This document shows positions 9,225 to 17,721 of a stretch of DNA of 47,452 bases, piece after piece. A program made the position numbers and the translations under genes. Every line of letters starts with the position of its first letter. Within the stretch, counting starts at the first letter, position 1. Location: the NCBI RefSeq assembly GCF_001316435.1, contig NZ_JXLL01000015.1:1-47452 (forward strand), written 5' to 3'. This stretch comes from Caloranaerobacter sp. TR13 (GTDB lineage: Bacteria; Bacillota; Clostridia; Tissierellales; Thermohalobacteraceae). The notes beneath the pieces are model-generated. The model ran no database searches and was not told where the DNA came from. It saw only the letters and a program-made list of their open reading frames with translations.

Positions 9225-10568
9225 TTAAACTTTTTTATACTTCCATTTTTCTAATCTGAAATAGTATATTATTATTGCAGCTTCAAGCAAAACAGACAAA
9301 CTAATTGCTATCCAAACACCATTTGCACCCATATTAAATACTTTGCTCAATATGTATGCCATCGGTAGTTTAAAACACAAATTTGCTAACAGTGACGCAA
9401 TCATAGGTGGTGCTGTGTCTCCAGCTCCAACAAAAGCTCCCCCATATACAACTGGATAAATAACAAAAATTACACCAATATAAACTATTCTTAGATAATT
9501 TACACCTATATTAATTACCTGAATATCTTTAGTAAAAATAAACATTAAATATTTAGCTAATACAAAATAAGGAAGTGAAAATATTATCATATTAATCAAT
9601 GCTAATTTTATTCCATCTTTAACTATTGTTTCAGCTGCTTTTATATCTTGTTTCCCAAGATTTTGACCTATAAGAACAGAAATTGATAAATTTAATCCTG
9701 CTAAAAAAATGAATACTAGATTAAACATCCTGCCCCCTATAGTAAAAGCTGCAACTGCTTTTGTGCCAGAATAATTTGCTATTTTATACATCACAAGCCC
9801 AGTTATAGGTCTAGCAATAGCCTGCAGTGCAGAATATGATCCTATTTTTAATATCTTACCTATTAAACTTATTCTAATACTTAAAACTTGCAAATATTTT
9901 TTAAGCTCATTATTAAATATTTTCCTTAAAATAGTTTTAAACATCAAAACTGAAGCAAACACATTCGATATAGCTGTTGCTAATGGAGCTCCTACAAACA
10001 TAAACTTCGGGAAATAAAACAATCCGTATATTAATATAGGATCAAGAATAATATTTATCAAATTCATAAGTCCAAAAATCAGCATTGGAGTTTTTGTATC
10101 TCCTTTTGCCTGTAATATGGCTCTGCCTGTTAAATTAAAAAATACAAAAGGTATACTTAATGAAACAATCTTCAAATAGTTAATAGAATTTTTTGCAACT
10201 TGTGCCTCTAGCCCAAATAATTTTATTATAGAAGTAGACAAACTAAAGCTCAATGCCGATATTAATATCCCTACTGTAACTGAAAGTATTAAAGCTTGTC
10301 CTGTTACTTCTAAAACTCCTTTTTCATCTTTCTCACCGGTTTTTCTAGAAATTAAGGCTATCGTTCCTGTAGCAATTAACTGAGTTACAACAATAATAAC
10401 TCCAATAATTGAAGTACCAATACCAGCTGCAGCAGCTTCATTTACTCCTATATTAGAAACAAAAAACATATCTATTATCTGTAATAATGTTTGTAAAATC
10501 TGACTCACCATAACAGGCCAAGCCAAACCCCATATTATCTTCAATCTACTATTATTTTCAAAAATCAT
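9225..10568 (-). CDS. MATE-family efflux transporter
   Basis: 447 aa with about twelve membrane helices arranged as two homologous halves, the usual MATE length. The start IIWGLAWPVMVSQILQTLLQ and the SRKTGEKDEKG loop are typical. MATE proteins export drugs or cationic metabolites in exchange for sodium or protons; the substrate cannot be read from sequence. It is transcribed alone from the TTGATA/TCTAAT promoter at 10610-10638. Start ATG 10568 has ribosome binding site AAAGGTGATC. Confidence 0.9.
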   Translation of the reverse strand: MIFENNSRLKIIWGLAWPVMVSQILQTLLQIIDMFFVSNIGVNEAAAAGIGTSIIGVIIVVTQLIATGTIALISRKTGEKDEKGVLEVTGQALILSVTVGILISALSFSLSTSIIKLFGLEAQVAKNSINYLKIVSLSIPFVFFNLTGRAILQAKGDTKTPMLIFGLMNLINIILDPILIYGLFYFPKFMFVGAPLATAISNVFASVLMFKTILRKIFNNELKKYLQVLSIRISLIGKILKIGSYSALQAIARPITGLVMYKIANYSGTKAVAAFTIGGRMFNLVFIFLAGLNLSISVLIGQNLGKQDIKAAETIVKDGIKLALINMIIFSLPYFVLAKYLMFIFTKDIQVINIGVNYLRIVYIGVIFVIYPVVYGGAFVGAGDTAPPMIASLLANLCFKLPMAYILSKVFNMGANGVWIAISLSVLLEAAIIIYYFRLEKWKYKKV

Positions 10569-10609
10569 ATGATCACCTTTTTTAAATATTAATACATTTA
10601 TTTTAACAT

Positions 10610-10638
10610 ATTAGAATAAAATCTTCGATTTATATCAA
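10610..10638 (-). promoter_or_regulatory. Promoter of the MATE gene
   Basis: Minus-strand -35 TTGATA (10633-10638), 17-base spacer, -10 TCTAAT (10610-10615). It is about 40 bases upstream of the start codon. Confidence 0.6.
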
Positions 10639-10745
10639 CTATAATATAGTTTTGCCTCAATCCGTTACGAAAATTATATTTAAAATTATCCACAATTTAA
10701 CTAGGTATATAATTTAAAAAATTACTAAATTCTACCTTTGTAATA

Positions 10746-10754
10746 TGATATAAT
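10746..10754 (+). promoter_or_regulatory. Extended -10 promoter of the 10784 gene
   Basis: TGaTATAAT (10746-10754) forms an extended -10. The -35 region is weak. It lies about 30 bases upstream of the start at 10784. Confidence 0.5.
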
Positions 10755-10783
10755 ATATTTAAATAAAATATGGAGGAATGTGT

Positions 10784-11269
10784 ATGTCTTATATGACAAT
10801 TCGGCAAATAAGACATGAGATGTGTCTAAATAGACTACGAGAATTAGGATGTCATGTTGTATCAATTCAAGGTGTTATGTTCTACGTTAAATATACCTTA
10901 GATGAATTAAAAATTGAGTATATGTATCATGTTAATCCTGATAATACATATTATCTAGAAAGAATAAAGCCTTATGTAATTTCAGCAGGTGTAATGGAAT
11001 CAGAAGATAAAGTTGTTAACGCTATAATAATAGATATTGAACAGTTCAAAAATGCAAAACACAGTAAAAATTTCAAAGCTTTTATTGAAGTAGACACTGA
11101 ACTTTCAAAAGCTGTTAGAGCATTTGAAGATTTATACCTATACTACAACATTTCAAAAGAAGATACAGAACTTATAAAAAAAGAAATCAATAATGTTATG
11201 GAATTATTAAGAGAAGTTAAAAATAGAAGCAACAGAGTATTTTTCAAAAAAGACCCTGAAAGTTTCTAA
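10784..11269 (+). CDS. Conserved-looking hypothetical protein
   Basis: About 161 aa, soluble, no motif I recognise. The N-terminus MSYMTIRQIRHEMCLNRLRE is basic and helical; the C-terminal 50 residues (TELIKKEINNVMELLREVK) predict a helical or coiled-coil tail. The longest frame starts at ATG 10778, but GGAGG (10772-10776) is one base from that codon and seven bases from ATG 10784, so the latter is chosen. It is followed about 110 bases later by another small plus-strand gene. Confidence 0.7.
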   Translation: MSYMTIRQIRHEMCLNRLRELGCHVVSIQGVMFYVKYTLDELKIEYMYHVNPDNTYYLERIKPYVISAGVMESEDKVVNAIIIDIEQFKNAKHSKNFKAFIEVDTELSKAVRAFEDLYLYYNISKEDTELIKKEINNVMELLREVKNRSNRVFFKKDPESF

Positions 11270-11377
11270 AATACATTTTTTTGCTGTACTAAATCCTTTC
11301 TAACAGTTTTTGAAGGTATCTGTAGATTTTTGTAGAAATATATTAAGTAATATATGTTCTAAGGAAGGAGAGTTAAA

Positions 11378-11572
11378 ATGCAGGAATTTGATAAAATATC
11401 AATCGCTGAAATATCAAAAAAAGATATGCTAATGATTATTGAAGCTCTTGAATATACTGGTAAGAATACAAATATTGACTCTTTCTTAAAGCTCAGAAAA
11501 AATATTATAAAAGAACTTAGTGAACTTGCTGATAGTACTGAAGACGAATTTATACAATATCTAAAAAAATAA
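11378..11572 (+). CDS. Small protein of unknown function
   Basis: 64 aa, acidic and helical, rich in K, E and I (start MQEFDKISIAEISKKDMLMI). It has a strong ribosome binding site (AAGGAAGGAG) and a good terminator immediately downstream, which argue that it is real. A weak promoter (TTGAAG, 17 bases, TAGAAA) may lie in the gap after the 10784 gene. No family recognised. Confidence 0.65.
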   Translation: MQEFDKISIAEISKKDMLMIIEALEYTGKNTNIDSFLKLRKNIIKELSELADSTEDEFIQYLKK

Positions 11573-11578
11573 TTTTTA

Positions 11579-11601
11579 CCCCGTAATTAAACGGGGTTTT
11601 T
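11579..11601 (+). terminator. Terminator after the 11378 gene
   Basis: CCCCGT (11579-11584) pairs with ACGGGG (11591-11596), followed by TTTTT. Confidence 0.8.
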
Positions 11602-12636
11602 GAATTTAAAAAATCTATAAATTCCTGTTTTCGTATTAATATATGTTATAAATAGTTTCTCTGTCTCCTCTTTATTAACTACTTTGCATTTATTTAAAAG
11701 TGAATGACTAAATTCTTCTCCAACATTGTATTTAAAAACATCAGGCACGTAATAATCCTTTATATAAAGACTTTCTGGGTTTATTCTGCTTTTCCTAAGC
11801 CTTAACAAGTAATTTGCTAAACTTTGTATAAAATTCTTATCCTTATATTCTATAAACTCATTGTTATTTTGAATAATCAAACCCAAAACTCCATATAAAA
11901 AGAAATTATATTGTATTTGCCCGAACTCTTTTATATCGCCTCTTAAAATATCTAATACTCTACTTAATATATAAAAATTATTCTTTATTAATTTTCCATT
12001 AAACAAGTTTAGTAATTCAATCCTAGCCCTCTCGAAATTAATTACGAAATTTCCAGGAAAAGCTGCAATATCTGCTTTAAAATATTTATTATATTTACCA
12101 ATTAACTCTTTCTGAGATAACTGTATTATTTCCTCTTTTAAACTGCTTATAATTTTATCATAATCCTTTTTACCATTTAATATCAGATATAGTATTTTAG
12201 ATAACACTATGCATTCTTGTAAAATAAATATATTACCAGTTGTAAACAAAATATTTTTTATAACCTCTGACAATATAACATCCCATTGAGTGTTTGCAGC
12301 TACAATCGGAAATATTCTTGCATAAACACTATCATCAATTTCAATCCAATAAATTTTGTCATCAAATTTATTTACAGAATTTATTAGTAGTTTATTGCTG
12401 CCATGTCTATAACTTGTCCATAACTTTATTTCTTCTTTAAACCTTGTATATCCTATAGTTGTTCCTTCTACATCCATTGAAGGTATTAAAGATTTTACTG
12501 TAATTATAAATAATTCAACTATATACGACCATTGTCCTTTTATTTTTTTCTTTTCTAATACATGATTAGTTTTTGAATATCTTAAGCTATCACCATATAC
12601 AGCATTATTTATAAAATATCTAATTTTATCTTCCAA
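11587..12636 (-). CDS. Hypothetical protein of about 349 aa
   Basis: No confident family. The protein is soluble and largely helical. Segments such as YGDSLRYSKT near the N-terminus and ARIFPIVAANTQWD in the middle faintly recall the ADP-ribosylglycohydrolase layout, but the metal-binding aspartates of that family are not visible. The longest frame starts at TTG 12690 without a ribosome binding site, and a probable -10 element lies inside that extension. TTG 12636, ten bases after AAGGAG (12647-12652), is the better start. It lies between convergent plus-strand genes and the transglycosylase gene. Confidence 0.65.
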   Translation of the reverse strand: MEDKIRYFINNAVYGDSLRYSKTNHVLEKKKIKGQWSYIVELFIITVKSLIPSMDVEGTTIGYTRFKEEIKLWTSYRHGSNKLLINSVNKFDDKIYWIEIDDSVYARIFPIVAANTQWDVILSEVIKNILFTTGNIFILQECIVLSKILYLILNGKKDYDKIISSLKEEIIQLSQKELIGKYNKYFKADIAAFPGNFVINFERARIELLNLFNGKLIKNNFYILSRVLDILRGDIKEFGQIQYNFFLYGVLGLIIQNNNEFIEYKDKNFIQSLANYLLRLRKSRINPESLYIKDYYVPDVFKYNVGEEFSHSLLNKCKVVNKEETEKLFITYINTKTGIYRFFKFKNPV

Positions 12637-12667
12637 TTTGCCAACACTCCTTACACTCGATATGTAT

Positions 12668-12676
12668 AGTATAGCA
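12668..12676 (-). promoter_or_regulatory. Extended -10 for the 11587-12636 gene
   Basis: Minus-strand TGcTATACT forms an extended -10. The -35 is poor. Its position inside the longest frame supports the internal start at 12636. Confidence 0.4.
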
Positions 12677-12689
12677 AAGTTTCTATACA

Positions 12690-12721
12690 AAAGAAATAGG
12701 AACTAGCCTAAAGCTAGCTCC
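12690..12721 (-). terminator. Terminator after the transglycosylase gene
   Basis: GGAACTAGC (12699-12707) and GCTAGCTCC (12713-12721) form a nine-base-pair stem including one G-U pair. On the minus strand it is followed by TATTTCTTTT. Confidence 0.65.
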
Positions 12722-13372
12722 TTAATTCCTTGTTTGTGCCTGATATTCATTTTGAAACATAGCTGCATATTTAAGTACCCTCGCAGAGTAAGCACTCCTC
12801 GCAGGGTTGCTTGTCCCACTTCTAGATGCCATGTATCTTTTCAATCCATATTCTCCTCTATTATACGCTGTAAGTACTTTATGTATGTCACCATTAAAAA
12901 TCATTTTTAAATATTTAAGCTGTGTTGTGAATAATTCAATATTATATTTAGGATCAAACAGTAATTTAGGTTTAAATTCTTTCTTCATATTAAATGCAAT
13001 TTGACGAGCCGTACTTTCCATTAGCTGTCCTAGTCCTCTTTCTCCAAGAGTACCAACGCAGTTAGGGTCAAAATTACTTTCTAGCTTCATTAACCCCAGC
13101 ACAATAAAAATATTCAAACCCTTTTCTTCACATTGCTTTAAAAGAAATGCACTTTCTTCTTCTGTTAAATTTGTTTTATTTTTTATATATTCTATAAGAT
13201 CATAATTTTCAACGTGCTTCTTTATTTCTATATTCTCAATTACTTTACTGTTATTTACAACACTTAAATTTAAAACATTATAGTCATTATTATTTAACAT
13301 TATTGCATATACTGTGCTTCCAAATATTAAAGTAAGTACAAGTATAATTGATAACATCAGTTTACCTTTCAT
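12722..13372 (-). CDS. Lytic transglycosylase (SLT domain)
   Basis: 216 aa. A signal anchor spans about residues 5-25 (LMLSIILVLTLIFGSTVYAI). The SLT fold occupies residues 60-205: GLMKLESNFDPN carries the probable catalytic glutamate, and GERGLGQLMESTARQIA and KVLTAYNRGEYGLKRY are the following family motifs. It cleaves peptidoglycan glycan strands outside the membrane, in wall turnover or sporulation. It is monocistronic, with its own TTGACT/TATAAT promoter at 13405-13433 and ribosome binding site AAAGGAGGG. Confidence 0.9.
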   Translation of the reverse strand: MKGKLMLSIILVLTLIFGSTVYAIMLNNNDYNVLNLSVVNNSKVIENIEIKKHVENYDLIEYIKNKTNLTEEESAFLLKQCEEKGLNIFIVLGLMKLESNFDPNCVGTLGERGLGQLMESTARQIAFNMKKEFKPKLLFDPKYNIELFTTQLKYLKMIFNGDIHKVLTAYNRGEYGLKRYMASRSGTSNPARSAYSARVLKYAAMFQNEYQAQTRN

Positions 13373-13404
13373 TTTTACCCTCCTTTCTAAATAGCACAGA
13401 GGTT

Positions 13405-13433
13405 ATTATATAAATTAAGAATAAACCAGTCAA
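13405..13433 (-). promoter_or_regulatory. SigA promoter of the transglycosylase gene
   Basis: Minus-strand -35 TTGACT (13428-13433), 17-base spacer, -10 TATAAT (13405-13410), about 33 bases upstream of the start codon. Confidence 0.8.
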
Positions 13434-13520
13434 AAATGTTACATTATCTTAAATAATCCTATTATGGTAATTTGTACCCTAAATCGACTCTTTTTAAATA
13501 TTTATAATCAAAAAAATGCA

Positions 13521-13549
13521 AAAAAAGAGGGATTTGCTCCCTCTTTTTT
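13521..13549. terminator. Strong terminator after argS
   Basis: AAAAAAGAGGGA (13521-13532) pairs with TCCCTCTTTTTT (13538-13549). The stem is flanked by A and T runs, so it can work in both directions; argS ends 21 bases away. Confidence 0.85.
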
Positions 13550-13569
13550 CAACAAATTAATTTTAAATT

Positions 13570-15270
13570 TTACATCTTATCTGGTGCATCAATACCTAGT
13601 AGCCCCAAACCAGTTTTTAATACAGTTTTTGCAGCAAATACAAGTAATAGCCTTGCTTTTTGTATATTCTCATCTTCTACAATTATTGGGCATTCGTGAT
13701 AGAACTTATTAAATGCCTGTGCTATATCTACTATATGTCTTGTAATTATAGAAGGTTCATTCTTCTCCATAGCATTTACTATAACTTCAGGGAATGACTG
13801 AAGTAATCTTATAACATCAACTGCTTCCTGATTAGTTAATATTGAATAATCAACATCGTTAGTAATATCATACTGTTTTTTGTTAAGTACACTATTTGCT
13901 CTTGCATGAGTATATTGAACGTAAGGACCTGTTTCTCCATCAAAGCTTAACATTCTATCCCAATTAAATACAATATCTTTTATCTTATTGTTACTTAAAT
14001 CGTTAAAAATTACTGCTCCTATACCAACTTCTCTAGCTACTTCATCTTTATTTTCTAAATTAGGATTCTTTTCTTCAATTATTTCTCTTACCTTGTCAAT
14101 CGCTTTATTTAATAATTCTTCTAATAAAATTACATTACCTTTTCTAGTTTGCATTCTACCTTCTTCTGTACTTACACGTCCAAAAGGTACATGTTCTAGT
14201 TTGTCTGCCCATTCAAATCCCATTAGTTCAATAACTTTGAACCATTGAGCAAAATGTAAATTCTGTGAATAGTCTGTTACATAAAGTGCCTTTTCAAAAT
14301 CGAATGTCTCCTTTCTGTAAATAGCCGCAGTTATATCTCTTGTTGGATATAAAGTAGCACCATCGCTCTTTAACACTAGGCAAGGAGGCATATCAAACTT
14401 TTCTAAATCAACTACATATGCACCTTTACTTTCTTTAAGTAGATTTTTTTCTTTTAGTAACTCTATTACTCTATCCATTTTGTCATTGTAAAAACTTTCA
14501 CCTGTAAAATAATCAAATTTAACTTTTAGTAATTCGTAAATTTTATTAAATTCCTTTAAACTTAAATCAACAAACCAATTCCATAACTCTTTAGCCTCTT
14601 CATCGTCATCTTCAAGTTTTTTGAACCATCTTCTTCCTTCTTCTTCTAATTCAGAATTTAACTCTGCTTCATCATGGAATTTTACATAAAGCTTTAATAA
14701 AGTCTTAATAGGCTCTTTTTCTATTTCTTCTTTATTTCCCCACTTTTTATATGCAGTAATTAATTTTCCGAATTGTGTCCCCCAATCGCCTAAATGATTT
14801 ATACCAATACAATTATATCCAAGAAACTCATATATTTTATACAAAGCATTTCCTATTACAGTAGAACGTAAATGTCCTACGTGGAACGGTTTTGCGATGT
14901 TTGGTGATGAAAAATCTATAACGATATTCTTGCCATTACCAATATCTGATGAACCATAATTTTCTTTTGCCGAAAAAATTTCTTGTAATACAGTTTTAGC
15001 TAAAACTTTTTTATCAATAAAGAAATTGACATATGGTCCAACATTCTCAATCTTCTCAAAATACTCTTTACCATCTAACATCTCAACTATCTCTTGAGCT
15101 ATTATATTTGGAGCTTTTCTAAACGCTTTTGCCAACTTAAAGCATGGCATAGCATAGTCGCCCATGTCATAACTTGGTGGAATTTCTATTAATACTTCAA
15201 CATCTTCTTGACTTAAAGATTCTACCTTTTCGCTAACAATTCGTGCAATCTCTTTTTTGAAATCTATCAT
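13570..15270 (-). CDS. argS: Arginyl-tRNA synthetase
   Basis: A 566-aa class I synthetase that charges tRNA-Arg in the cytoplasm. The N-terminal Add1 domain is followed by the HIGH signature as FHVGHLRST at about residue 130, a KMSKS equivalent as MQTRKGN, and the helical DALR anticodon-binding domain at the end. Length is normal. Ribosome binding site AAAGGAGG precedes ATG 15270. It is controlled by the T-box leader upstream and transcribed alone. Confidence 0.97.
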   Translation of the reverse strand: MIDFKKEIARIVSEKVESLSQEDVEVLIEIPPSYDMGDYAMPCFKLAKAFRKAPNIIAQEIVEMLDGKEYFEKIENVGPYVNFFIDKKVLAKTVLQEIFSAKENYGSSDIGNGKNIVIDFSSPNIAKPFHVGHLRSTVIGNALYKIYEFLGYNCIGINHLGDWGTQFGKLITAYKKWGNKEEIEKEPIKTLLKLYVKFHDEAELNSELEEEGRRWFKKLEDDDEEAKELWNWFVDLSLKEFNKIYELLKVKFDYFTGESFYNDKMDRVIELLKEKNLLKESKGAYVVDLEKFDMPPCLVLKSDGATLYPTRDITAAIYRKETFDFEKALYVTDYSQNLHFAQWFKVIELMGFEWADKLEHVPFGRVSTEEGRMQTRKGNVILLEELLNKAIDKVREIIEEKNPNLENKDEVAREVGIGAVIFNDLSNNKIKDIVFNWDRMLSFDGETGPYVQYTHARANSVLNKKQYDITNDVDYSILTNQEAVDVIRLLQSFPEVIVNAMEKNEPSIITRHIVDIAQAFNKFYHECPIIVEDENIQKARLLLVFAAKTVLKTGLGLLGIDAPDKM

Positions 15271-15315
15271 TTTAAAACCTCCTTTATGTGATTTATGTAT
15301 TATTTTTCAGTAAAC

Positions 15316-15553
15316 AAAAAACTCTCATCTCATGAAGAGACGAGAGTTAATCCCGTGTTACCACTCTTATTGGCAAGTCTACTTGCCCACTCTAACCCTT
15401 TAACGCAGGAATACGTCTTATCCTACTAAATTCAGACAGCTTCTCTGGGGTGCGCTTCAGATAAACATCCATGCCAGGCTTCCACCGTCCCCAGCTCGCT
15501 ATTACTTCAGCTTATCCTACTCTCCCCTTCAACGAATTTGGCTATTTTTTCAT
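15316..15553 (-). promoter_or_regulatory. T-box leader of argS
   Basis: The minus strand carries the T-box element GGTAACACGGGATT (15350-15363), then a terminator hairpin (stem arms at 15320-15348) ending in a T run. Upstream is the Stem I distal motif GGTGGAAGCC. Uncharged tRNA-Arg should pair with the T-box and stop termination. The specifier codon is not clear; AGA after CCCCAG is a candidate but its spacing differs from the other two T-boxes here. Confidence 0.85.
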
Positions 15554-15559
15554 TATCAT

Positions 15560-15588
15560 AATATACCATATTATTTTTTGTAAATCAA
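15560..15588 (-). promoter_or_regulatory. Promoter of the argS T-box transcript
   Basis: Minus-strand -35 TTGATT (15583-15588), 17-base spacer, -10 TATATT (15560-15565) preceded by TGG. Transcription should start near 15553. Confidence 0.75.
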
Positions 15589-15594
15589 GGGGCT

Positions 15595-16611
15595 TTAGAA
15601 AAATATCTTAGTCCTGTCTATTGATTTAATATCTTTACATCCTGTTAATATCATTGCCTGTAGTAATTCTTTTTTCATTTTATTTAAAACTGTAGTAACG
15701 CCTTCTTCATATCCGCCATACGCTCCAATAATAATAGGCCTACCCAACAATACTGCATCTGCTCCTAGAGCTAACATTTTAAACACATCTACTCCAGAAC
15801 GTATTCCTCCATCAACTAAAATAGTAATTTTACCCTTAACAGCATCTACTATCTCAGGAAGTACTTTAGCTACACCTGGAGTATGGTCTAAAACTCTTCC
15901 TCCATGATTAGAAACAACAATAGCTTCTGCCCCAACCTCAAGAGCTATTTCTGCTTCATCTGGTGTCATGATACCTTTTAGTATAAAAGGTAGATCGGTA
16001 GATTCAATTAATTCTTTCAATTCAGTTTTAGTTTTTGGCCCAACAGGTTGCCCTTTAAGGGCCATAGTTATAAGTCCAGCACCATCTATATCAACACCAA
16101 TAGCTAGAGGCTTAACTGCTTCTGCTTTCCTTATATTTTCTATTATTTTTTTATTTTCTCTAGGTTTAATTATTGGTATACCCATTCCATTTACGTTTTT
16201 TATTCCTTCTAATCCAGTTATATACATAGATAAATCGGCTGTATCTCCTGTCATACCAATTGTTCCAGCTGAAATACTACCTTTAAGAACTGCTTCAACA
16301 TACTCTTCTTCTGTTAGTGCACCACCCATATTAAAACTATTTCCTGTTACAGGAGCAGATATTATAGGAATGTCTAATTTTATACCAAACAATTCTATAG
16401 AAGTATCAGGAGTTTTAGCATCGTGAATTGTTCTCATCTTAAGTTGTATCTTTTTTAATTCTTCTATATTATTTTTAAACGAAGTACCAGTGCCAGCACC
16501 TCCCATTCCTGGAACTTCACCTGCACAAGCCTCGCCTCTGCATTCGTTACAAACTCTACAGTATCCTCTCATCTTTTTTCTAGCAGTTTCATATATTTGC
16601 TTTATATCCAT
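15595..16611 (-). CDS. FMN-dependent alpha-hydroxy-acid dehydrogenase-like protein
   Basis: About 338 aa with the (beta/alpha)8 FMN fold of lactate oxidase/dehydrogenases. VVSNHGGRVLDHTPG contains the catalytic His and substrate Arg; ILVDGGIRSGVDVFKMLALG and AVLLGRPIIIGAYGG form the phosphate site. The N-terminus has a cysteine cluster (CRVCNECRGEAC) absent from classical lactate oxidases. The substrate is unknown; lactate or another 2-hydroxy acid is plausible. The frame opens at ATG 16632, but AGGAGG lies inside it and fits ATG 16611. It is the last gene of the run that begins with the U32 peptidase. Confidence 0.85.
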   Translation of the reverse strand: MDIKQIYETARKKMRGYCRVCNECRGEACAGEVPGMGGAGTGTSFKNNIEELKKIQLKMRTIHDAKTPDTSIELFGIKLDIPIISAPVTGNSFNMGGALTEEEYVEAVLKGSISAGTIGMTGDTADLSMYITGLEGIKNVNGMGIPIIKPRENKKIIENIRKAEAVKPLAIGVDIDGAGLITMALKGQPVGPKTKTELKELIESTDLPFILKGIMTPDEAEIALEVGAEAIVVSNHGGRVLDHTPGVAKVLPEIVDAVKGKITILVDGGIRSGVDVFKMLALGADAVLLGRPIIIGAYGGYEEGVTTVLNKMKKELLQAMILTGCKDIKSIDRTKIFF

Positions 16612-16653
16612 ACTAAACCTCCTAATAAACATTAAATACTTATTATAATTATA

Positions 16654-17241
16654 TTACTTATCTGAAAAGAAATCACTACTAAAATAGAACTGCTTGCTTA
16701 AATCTACTCCATTTATTTCATTAACTGCTTGTCCTTCTATTTTAAACACAACACTCTCATTTCCATCGAAAAATGTTAGTGTATTTACTATTGAATCAAT
16801 AGCCATTTTTGTAGATTGTTCATCATTTGGCATGTTATCAATAAATTCTTTCGATAAATCAACATATACAACACCATTTTCCTTAGTTAAATCTAGAAGT
16901 TTTGTGCCTTCTGGAACTGGTGATATAAAATCCTGAAAACCCTTAAAATTTATTAGATGTTCTAACGCTATCCATTCAATACTTTTATCTTTTAACCTTG
17001 AATCATCTGCTTTAATTGTATATTTTTCAGCAAAAATAAACGGCATAGCTTTTTGTTTTAAATATAAAACATAATCTATTTCTTCAACTTTTTCTTTTTC
17101 TGTATTTTTAGATTCAATTTTTTCCACAGATACATTATCATTTGCTTTGTCAGACTGATCTATTTTGTCCTTTTTTGAACATCCAACAAATAAAGTAGTT
17201 ATTAAAGTTATTGTTAATAGAATAGTTATTAACTTTTTCAT
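16654..17241 (-). CDS. GerMN-domain lipoprotein
   Basis: 195 aa. A lipoprotein signal peptide ends in the lipobox LFVGC (Cys about residue 21), followed by a charged linker. The C-terminal half is one GerMN domain (VVYVDLSKEFIDNM, then STKMAIDSIVNTLTFF and VVFKIEGQAV). GerM of Bacillus has two such domains and acts in sporulation and germination; a single-domain lipoprotein is common in Clostridia. It should sit on the outer face of the membrane. Ribosome binding site TAGGAGGAG. It lies 27 bases after DUF523 in the same direction. Confidence 0.85.
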   Translation of the reverse strand: MKKLITILLTITLITTLFVGCSKKDKIDQSDKANDNVSVEKIESKNTEKEKVEEIDYVLYLKQKAMPFIFAEKYTIKADDSRLKDKSIEWIALEHLINFKGFQDFISPVPEGTKLLDLTKENGVVYVDLSKEFIDNMPNDEQSTKMAIDSIVNTLTFFDGNESVVFKIEGQAVNEINGVDLSKQFYFSSDFFSDK

Positions 17242-17268
17242 ATTATCTCCTCCTAATTCAAATCTAAT

Positions 17269-17712
17269 CTATTTAGAAATATAATCTAAAAAATCATTTT
17301 CTGTGCATACTTTTATACCATTTTTCATAAGCAGCTGCGCTGTAATTCCATTACCTTCTGTTAGCTTTCCTGAAAATGTACCATCATAGATATAACCTAC
17401 ACCACATGAAGGGCTTTTTGACTTAAGTATAGCAAGTTTTGCCCCAACTGCTTTAGCAATTCTTAGTGTTTCATACCCTCCTTTTAAAAAATTATTAGTA
17501 ACGTCAACTCCTTCTTTATTTAATACCCTAATTTCACCATCTTTAATAACTATTTCTGAAGGTATTCTAGGTGTAGGAAGTCCTCCTAGCTGTTCAGGGC
17601 AAACTAATATCGCATTTTTGTTTCTAAATAACTCATATATTTTTTGATTAAAATTATTCCCACCATTATATTTACAGTTAACTCCAACTAAACACGCACT
17701 TATTATAATCAT
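17269..17712 (-). CDS. DUF523 family protein
   Basis: 147 aa, complete single-domain DUF523 with the hallmark start ISACLVGVNCKYNG and the cysteine motif KSKSPSCGVGYIYDG. The biochemical role is not established; the conserved cysteines suggest metal or cluster binding. It lies 10 bases downstream of mutS2, so it is co-transcribed with it. Ribosome binding site GTGAGG. Confidence 0.9.
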   Translation of the reverse strand: MIIISACLVGVNCKYNGGNNFNQKIYELFRNKNAILVCPEQLGGLPTPRIPSEIVIKDGEIRVLNKEGVDVTNNFLKGGYETLRIAKAVGAKLAILKSKSPSCGVGYIYDGTFSGKLTEGNGITAQLLMKNGIKVCTENDFLDYISK

Positions 17713-17721
17713 GCTCTAACC

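Noticed and set aside
11587-12636. Assignment as ADP-ribosylglycohydrolase
   Set aside because: The metal-binding aspartate/threonine motifs of that family are not visible; the similarity rests on short segments only.
12637-12690. N-terminal extension of the 349-aa protein
   Set aside because: It starts at TTG with no ribosome binding site and contains a probable -10 element.
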